DNA of 64,000 nucleotides, taken from the NCBI RefSeq assembly GCF_900217795.1, contig NZ_OBMQ01000004.1, positions 222,121 to 286,120 of the forward strand. Direction: 5' to 3'. The number at the start of each line of letters is the position of its first letter. Position 1 is the stretch's first letter. The notes under the pieces were generated by a model. It saw only the letters and a program-made list of their open reading frames with translations, ran no database searches and was not told where the DNA came from. Below, in pieces: positions 63,557-64,000 of this stretch. The translations under genes and the position numbers were made by a program. This DNA is from Ureibacillus xyleni. Its GTDB lineage: Bacteria > Bacillota > Bacilli > Bacillales_A > Planococcaceae.

Positions 63557-63906
63557 TTAATTACCTCCTAAAACACCAAATAAAGGTGACATGTTTTTAG
63601 CATTGACCTTAGCTATAAAAATCATTCAAATTTTTCCAAATAAGCAAGCTAGGAAACAAACATTGTACTTAAAATAAGAAGGACTTTTTGAACCAAAAAG
63701 TGGGGGGAATTGACAATAGTGTAATAAAGTTTATTAGAGACTATAATAGTAATATATCAAGCTAAATCATATTTCGGGGATTTTAATGAGTGTTGAATAT
63801 GGGTGAAATAGACTAATATTTCGTTATGGACAACATGCTTGATGACAATAATGATAAGCATAGATTTATCTCCTGAACCTTAAATAGAAAGGATTGGGAC
63901 AACAGA
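63557..63906. other. Gene-free spacer
   Basis: About 350 AT-rich bases between the SDR gene and the second MITE-like element. No coding sequence or clear signal is seen. Confidence 0.4.
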
Positions 63907-64000
63907 GAAGCCACTGAAAAACTAAATACCGATAAAAATTTATAGTAATTATTTGCTTCTAAATAGAAGGTGGGATTCACTTCGCTTTCCACGGGCTTGG
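63907..64000 (-). mobile_element. MITE-like element, second copy (cut by the window end)
   Basis: Bases 63907-63997 are the exact reverse complement of 10723-10813, including the terminal CACTGAAAAA inverted repeat and the GTGAATCCCACC arm. The rest of the element must lie beyond the window. Confidence 0.9.

Noticed and set aside
1..64000. tRNA, rRNA, T-box or other common riboswitches
   Set aside because: None recognised apart from the purine riboswitch at 52049.

Overview
The window reads as chromosome of a low-GC, Gram-positive, aerobic member of the Bacillales, most like the Lysinibacillus/Solibacillus/Ureibacillus group. The reasons are AT-rich DNA, strong AGGAGG-type ribosome binding sites with frequent TTG and GTG starts, Rho-independent terminators after most genes, three S-layer-homology (SLH) proteins, and several Bacillus-type families of unknown function (DUF2653, DUF3888, DUF5412, DUF6366, DUF4145). 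The genus is an inference. I see no rRNA, tRNA, CRISPR array or intact insertion sequence.

Layout. 1-9.5 kb: the end of aconitase, an SLH-anchored 5'-nucleotidase behind a possible Pho box, small unknown genes, and the pantothenate symporter pair (YhdT-like plus PanF). 9.7-11.9 kb: an unusual TetR-type regulator with two N-terminal helix-turn-helix modules, a 230-bp MITE-like element and an alpha/beta hydrolase. 12-15.2 kb: a phage-type replication module (ORF6C-like, replisome organiser, DnaC-like loader) followed by small unknown genes. 15.2-21.6 kb: two distant arrays of a decamer (TTAATAGAAA) sharing one 102-bp higher-order period, with small membrane proteins, a HAD phosphatase, a TauE/SafE exporter and a LysR regulator between them. 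21.6-34 kb: single-gene metabolic and stress functions, including a methyltransferase, an MFS transporter and a CopZ-like protein sharing a G-rich CsoR-like operator, PhzF, gamma-carbonic anhydrase, SRPBCC, DinB, LOG and MazG families. 34-47.9 kb: a duplicated AhpD-like protein, a frameshifted DUF4145 gene, a VanY-type carboxypeptidase, a second exporter/LysR pair, a MocR regulator coupled to D-Ala-D-Ala ligase, an SLH protein, an AlkD-like protein, a broken lipoprotein gene and two oxidoreductases. 48-64 kb: a third exporter/LysR pair, a purine-riboswitch-controlled AzgA-type permease, an SLH/Ig-like protein, MsrA, a beta-lactamase-fold protein, an alcohol dehydrogenase, a repeat protein and an SDR. 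The window ends inside a second, inverted copy of the MITE-like element.

How the genes work together. Several cell-envelope functions occur here (three SLH proteins, ddl, VanY-type peptidase, beta-lactamase-fold protein). The clearest regulator-target links are MocR-ddl, the purine riboswitch-permease pair, the three divergent LysR-transporter pairs, and the operator shared by the MFS and CopZ-like genes. The most unusual structure is the pair of TTAATAGAAA arrays, whose 21-21-21-21-18 bp spacing is the same at two loci 5.5 kb apart although the sequences between the decamers differ. I know of no described function for it.
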